Positions 48,995 to 52,241 of a stretch of 52,241 nucleotides of DNA are shown here, one piece after another (the first letter of the stretch is position 1; every line of letters begins with the position of its first letter). The stretch comes from an uncultured Clostridia bacterium. GTDB lineage: Bacteria > Bacillota > Clostridia > Oscillospirales > Acutalibacteraceae. The stretch lies in the NCBI GenBank assembly GCA_947593615.1, contig CANQDR010000012.1, forward strand, positions 1-52,241, written 5' to 3'. A program made the translations under genes and the position numbers. Below the pieces are notes generated by a model that saw only the letters and a program-made list of their open reading frames with translations, had not been told where the DNA came from and did no database searches.

Positions 48995-51900
48995 ATGATT
49001 AAAAACATAAAAGACGTTGAGCTTACGGAACTTGATGACGAGACATCAAGAGTTCCTGTAGCATCTTCTACTGGTCCAGGCATTGCTTCATTTGATGCTG
49101 AGGACTTCAATATTTCTGAGGACGGAGAAATAAGCCTTCGAAATGGTTCTCGGAAGTATAATCTTTTCTACGCTAAAGTAATTTCTTTAACTACAGAGGA
49201 ACAGTTTACTGGAAAAAAGGAAGTAGACATTGGTTACGTGGACTATCTTAAGTTTAATCGAGAGCCTCTTAAGTTTGACTTCTTCTTGTCTATGTTTTCA
49301 TATAATGGAGAAAGTTATCTTGGAGTATTTCAAGTCAGTCAAATTACAGAGCAAGTTCATGAGACGAGTAAGAACGTAAAAGCCATTCTTATGGATAAGT
49401 CTATTGTTCTTAAAGGCGACAAAGGTGACAAAGGTGACAAAGGTGACGAAGGCAAAAAGGGTGAAACTGGCCCGGCTGGCCCTCAAGGTCCTCAAGGTAT
49501 TCAAGGTCCAGAAGGCAAGCAAGGGCCTGCCGGTTTGTCTGTAAATATTCTTGACGGAACTTTCTACGCTGTAGGACAAGAACCTTCTTCGACTCTCGGT
49601 TTAACTCCATTGCCGGATTTTTCCAGCACAAGTGAGAATGACGGCTACGTAGTTCTTGATAAGACTAACCGATATGACTTGTACATGCACAATATTGGTG
49701 GTAAAACATGGAACGTTGTCAATGATTGGGGTGGCGTTCCTGGCCCGCAAGGTCCTCGTGGTGAGCAAGGTCCTGTTGGACAGACGGGGCCTCAAGGCTC
49801 AGTTGGCCCTAAAGGTGAGCAAGGCGTAGGCATTGAGGACGTAGAAGTTTCTCCAAAAGGTAGCAGCGACCAAGGAATGCTTTATGAAGTTACTGTTCAT
49901 TTTGATGACGGAAATGAAGTATTAGCAGGAGATATTCTTGCTCCCACTGGACCTCGAGGTCCTCAAGGTGCTCAAGGACTTCAAGGCGTTGCAGGTCCTA
50001 CAGGTCCTACGGGGGCTCGCGGACCTCAAGGAGAACCTGGCGTTGAGGGTCCTCAAGGCGTAGCTGGTCCTCAAGGCGAACAAGGACCGGAAGGTCCTAA
50101 AGGTCCTAAGGGAGATACTGGCATACAGGGACCTATTGGTCCTCAGGGCGAGAGAGGCCCTACTGGTTTGCAAGGTCCTCAAGGCCTTCAAGGCGTTCCT
50201 GGTCCCGCTGGTCCCGCGGGGGATACTGGACCTGAGGGTCCCATGGGTAAAACTGGCCCGGCTGGTCCAATTGGTCCCGCTGGTCCGGAAGGTGCAAGAG
50301 GACCTGCTGGCATTCAAGGTCCTGCTGGTGAGCAAGGTCCTACCGGTCCCCAGGGTCTGGTAGGTCCAAGAGGTCCTGCTGGTCCCGCCGGAGAGGCTGG
50401 TCCTCAAGGTGAGAGAGGCCCTGAGGGGCCTGAAGGCCCAGAGGGTCCTGCCGGTCCAGCCGGTCCTGCCGGTCCTGAGGGTTTGCAAGGACCTGCTGGC
50501 CCTCAAGGTAAGCAAGGTCTTCAAGGTCCAGCTGGACCCCAAGGCCCCGCAGGTGACCCTGGTCCTCAGGGATTGCAAGGTCCTCAAGGCGTGGCCGGCC
50601 CTGCTGGTCCTCAGGGAATTCAAGGTCCTCGCGGTGAACGTGGTCCTGAAGGACCTGAAGGTCCTCGTGGCCCAGCTGGAGCTGACGGAAAGAGCTTCCA
50701 GATTCTTGGTCAGGTAGATACTAAAGAGGAGCTTCCTGAAGTATCTTCCGCTAACCTCGGTGACGCGTACTTTGTAGGATTATCAACCCCTCGTAACGTC
50801 TATGCTTGCGTTCTTGTTAACGGAGAAGCTAAATGGGAAAACCAGGGAACTCTCCAAGGTCCTCAGGGCGAGCGTGGTCCTCAAGGTATTCAAGGCAATG
50901 CAGGCGAAACCGGTGCTCAAGGTCCTGTCGGTCCTGCTCCTAACCTTACAGTTAAGGTTACAGTTGACTCTTTGTCAAGTGATATGCCTACCGCTGAAGT
51001 AACCAAAGAAGGTGACGATGCTTCTCCTACACTCACTATTGCGATAAGTGGTATTAAAGGCACCAAGGGTGATAAAGGCGAGCAAGGTGATATCGGTCCC
51101 GAAGGACCTGAAGGTCCTGCTGGTCCGACTGGAGCTCAAGGTCCTAAGGGCGAACAAGGTGACCCTGGGGAGCAAGGACCCGAAGGTCCTCAAGGAAAGC
51201 AAGGGCCTCAAGGCATACAGGGACCCACTGGCGAGCCTGGTGAGACTGGGCCTCAAGGTCCAGCGGGTCCTCAAGGCCCAGTTGGTCCGGTTGGTCCTGA
51301 AGGTCCTGAAGGTCCTGAAGGTCCTGCTGGCAAACAAGGTCCTAAGGGTGACACTGGTGACACTGGTCCTATTGGTCCAGCTGGTCCGAAAGGTGACGCC
51401 GGTGAGCAAGGTCCTGAAGGTCCTGCCGGACCGCAGGGTATTCAAGGGCTTCAAGGTGAGCCCGGTCCTGCTGGCGCCCAAGGTCCTATCGGTAAGACTC
51501 CAGTGCTTACTGTAACTGCGACAACCGATGGTACTTCAAGTAGCACGCCCAAGGTCAATGTTACTAAAACAGGCACGGACGAGAAACCTACTTTAGCTTT
51601 TGCGTTTACTGGCTTAAAAGGTCCTGCTGGCCAGTCTGGCGCTAATGGTAAAGATGGTGCAGCAGGTAGACCAGTATATAGTAAAATTGGAGGAACTAAT
51701 CTTACTGACCTTGGTCTAACTGATTATACTGTGACTTTTAGTAACATGACTCCTTCGACTCCTACCCCTATCGTAGGTGATACTGTTGTATTTACAACAT
51801 CTACTTGCACTTATATTGGCCAGATTAAAACAGTTCAAACATCAGCCGCAACAGTTACGGCTAAAGCCAGACTGAACGGCCTTGGTTACGATACAGTCAT

Positions 51901-52241
51901 TGGCTCACAAGAAGAGTTTGAGGCATGGTATGCTAAACTAGATGCTGGGACGTATAAGGGTGAGGGTGTTCTTATTCTCAGTGGTACGTATACTCGTAGT
52001 GACGGAAAAGGGTTACGCTTGCCTGAGACATTAAAACAATTGCATGGACTTGGAACCGTAAAAATAGATATTACTGATTTTGTATACGCTGCAAATACTG
52101 CCAAAGGTGGTATTTGGTATCCTACTGCCCGGACTGCAAAAGAATATTCTATTGAGAATATATCTTTGAATTGTACCAGCTCAGGCAGCACCTGTTATGC
52201 CTTCCACTCCTGTACTAATCTAACTAACTGTACAGGTTCCA
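48995..52241 (+). CDS. Collagen-like tail fibre (N-terminal 1082 codons; continues at base 2-583)
   Basis: ATG 48995 follows TTAGGAGGATAT. With the circular join the protein has 1250 residues. The first 140 are a globular base. Long Gly-X-Y collagen-like tracts follow (about 140-165, 245-275, 310-570, 625-645 and 685-835), broken by globular hinges. One of these hinges is duplicated ([20 protein letters not shown] and [20 protein letters not shown]). After about residue 870 a beta-rich domain leads to the Cys-rich repeats at the start of the window. Pro is frequent at X, and Gln, Glu, Ala and Lys at Y. The likely role is receptor binding. Confidence 0.92.
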   Translation, partial: MIKNIKDVELTELDDETSRVPVASSTGPGIASFDAEDFNISEDGEISLRNGSRKYNLFYAKVISLTTEEQFTGKKEVDIGYVDYLKFNREPLKFDFFLSMFSYNGESYLGVFQVSQITEQVHETSKNVKAILMDKSIVLKGDKGDKGDKGDEGKKGETGPAGPQGPQGIQGPEGKQGPAGLSVNILDGTFYAVGQEPSSTLGLTPLPDFSSTSENDGYVVLDKTNRYDLYMHNIGGKTWNVVNDWGGVPGPQGPRGEQGPVGQTGPQGSVGPKGEQGVGIEDVEVSPKGSSDQGMLYEVTVHFDDGNEVLAGDILAPTGPRGPQGAQGLQGVAGPTGPTGARGPQGEPGVEGPQGVAGPQGEQGPEGPKGPKGDTGIQGPIGPQGERGPTGLQGPQGLQGVPGPAGPAGDTGPEGPMGKTGPAGPIGPAGPEGARGPAGIQGPAGEQGPTGPQGLVGPRGPAGPAGEAGPQGERGPEGPEGPEGPAGPAGPAGPEGLQGPAGPQGKQGLQGPAGPQGPAGDPGPQGLQGPQGVAGPAGPQGIQGPRGERGPEGPEGPRGPAGADGKSFQILGQVDTKEELPEVSSANLGDAYFVGLSTPRNVYACVLVNGEAKWENQGTLQGPQGERGPQGIQGNAGETGAQGPVGPAPNLTVKVTVDSLSSDMPTAEVTKEGDDASPTLTIAISGIKGTKGDKGEQGDIGPEGPEGPAGPTGAQGPKGEQGDPGEQGPEGPQGKQGPQGIQGPTGEPGETGPQGPAGPQGPVGPVGPEGPEGPEGPAGKQGPKGDTGDTGPIGPAGPKGDAGEQGPEGPAGPQGIQGLQGEPGPAGAQGPIGKTPVLTVTATTDGTSSSTPKVNVTKTGTDEKPTLAFAFTGLKGPAGQSGANGKDGAAGRPVYSKIGGTNLTDLGLTDYTVTFSNMTPSTPTPIVGDTVVFTTSTCTYIGQIKTVQTSAATVTAKARLNGLGYDTVIGSQEEFEAWYAKLDAGTYKGEGVLILSGTYTRSDGKGLRLPETLKQLHGLGTVKIDITDFVYAANTAKGGIWYPTARTAKEYSIENISLNCTSSGSTCYAFHSCTNLTNCTGS
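52165..52241. repeat. 77-bp terminal direct repeat, right copy
   Basis: Identical to bases 1-77 and in the same reading frame. It is best read as the overlap that closes the circular assembly, not as a biological terminal repeat. Confidence 0.9.

Noticed and set aside
49922-51481. Minus-strand Ser/Thr/Arg/Leu-rich frames across the collagen tracts
   Set aside because: They are the expected antisense of GGT-CCT-rich Gly-X-Y repeats.
1-52241. Diversity-generating retroelement acting on the fibre
   Set aside because: No reverse transcriptase gene and no adenine-biased variable/template repeat pair was found.
1-52241. Temperate lifestyle
   Set aside because: No integrase, excisionase, CI-like repressor or attachment-site pair is visible in the closed genome.

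Overview
The window is a complete virulent tailed-phage genome written as one linear contig. The last 77 bases (52165-52241) repeat the first 77 exactly, and one reading frame continues across the join (48995 onward into 2-583). The sequence therefore closes into a circle of 52,164 bp. I see no integrase, repressor, partition or plasmid gene. Short-tail (podovirus-like) morphology is inferred: there is a portal, a connector, a P22 gp10-like hub and a 3152-residue internal protein, but no tape measure, sheath or baseplate gene. Strong AGGAGG-type ribosome binding sites, GTG and TTG codons near starts and AT-rich DNA point to a Bacillota (Firmicutes) host, probably anaerobic. The host is an inference.

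Layout. The rightward (+) late block runs from 43.6 kb through the join to 22.0 kb: small and large terminase, portal, a 233-residue protein, a 1250-residue collagen-like fibre, two virion-type proteins (0.66-1.6 kb), a set of small and membrane proteins (1.7-4.4 kb) where the unrecognised lysis genes may lie, scaffold, small head protein, major capsid protein, connector, 1115-residue hub, 480-residue protein and the giant internal protein. The leftward (-) early/middle block runs from 43.4 kb down to 22.0 kb. It holds small early proteins, a tandem-OB single-strand binding protein, a sigma-like protein, a Cas4/RecB-type nuclease, ATP-dependent ligase, a nucleotide and base-modification operon, a Sak4-type ATPase with a DUF669-type partner, a tRNA-like gene, VRR-NUC nuclease, SNF2-type helicase, primase-helicase and family B DNA polymerase. 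The two blocks converge at 22.0 kb, where the stop codons overlap and each terminator lies inside the opposing gene. They diverge at 42.9-43.6 kb.

The most interesting part is the overlapping operon at 29.9-33.8 kb: an all-alpha dUTPase/dCTPase-like enzyme, a compact S-adenosylmethionine synthetase, a radical SAM enzyme, a GT-B-like glycosyltransferase, a thymidylate-synthase homologue carrying the Asn-to-Asp change typical of dCMP hydroxymethylase, and a dNMP kinase. This is the T4 hydroxymethylcytosine logic (remove dCTP, make hm-dCMP, phosphorylate it, glycosylate DNA) with a radical SAM enzyme and its own SAM supply added. I propose that it makes a hypermodified cytosine not described before.

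Other structure the genes do not explain: a GC-rich, probably structured RNA of about 470 nt at 42.94-43.41 kb; three related AT-rich palindromes with TTTTAATATATAAT arms and TCATCGA in the loop, each at an operon boundary; an AT-rich origin-like region at 41.4-41.7 kb; a tRNA-like gene with a good T arm and acceptor but an abnormal middle; and short in-frame DNA repeats in the fibre tip.
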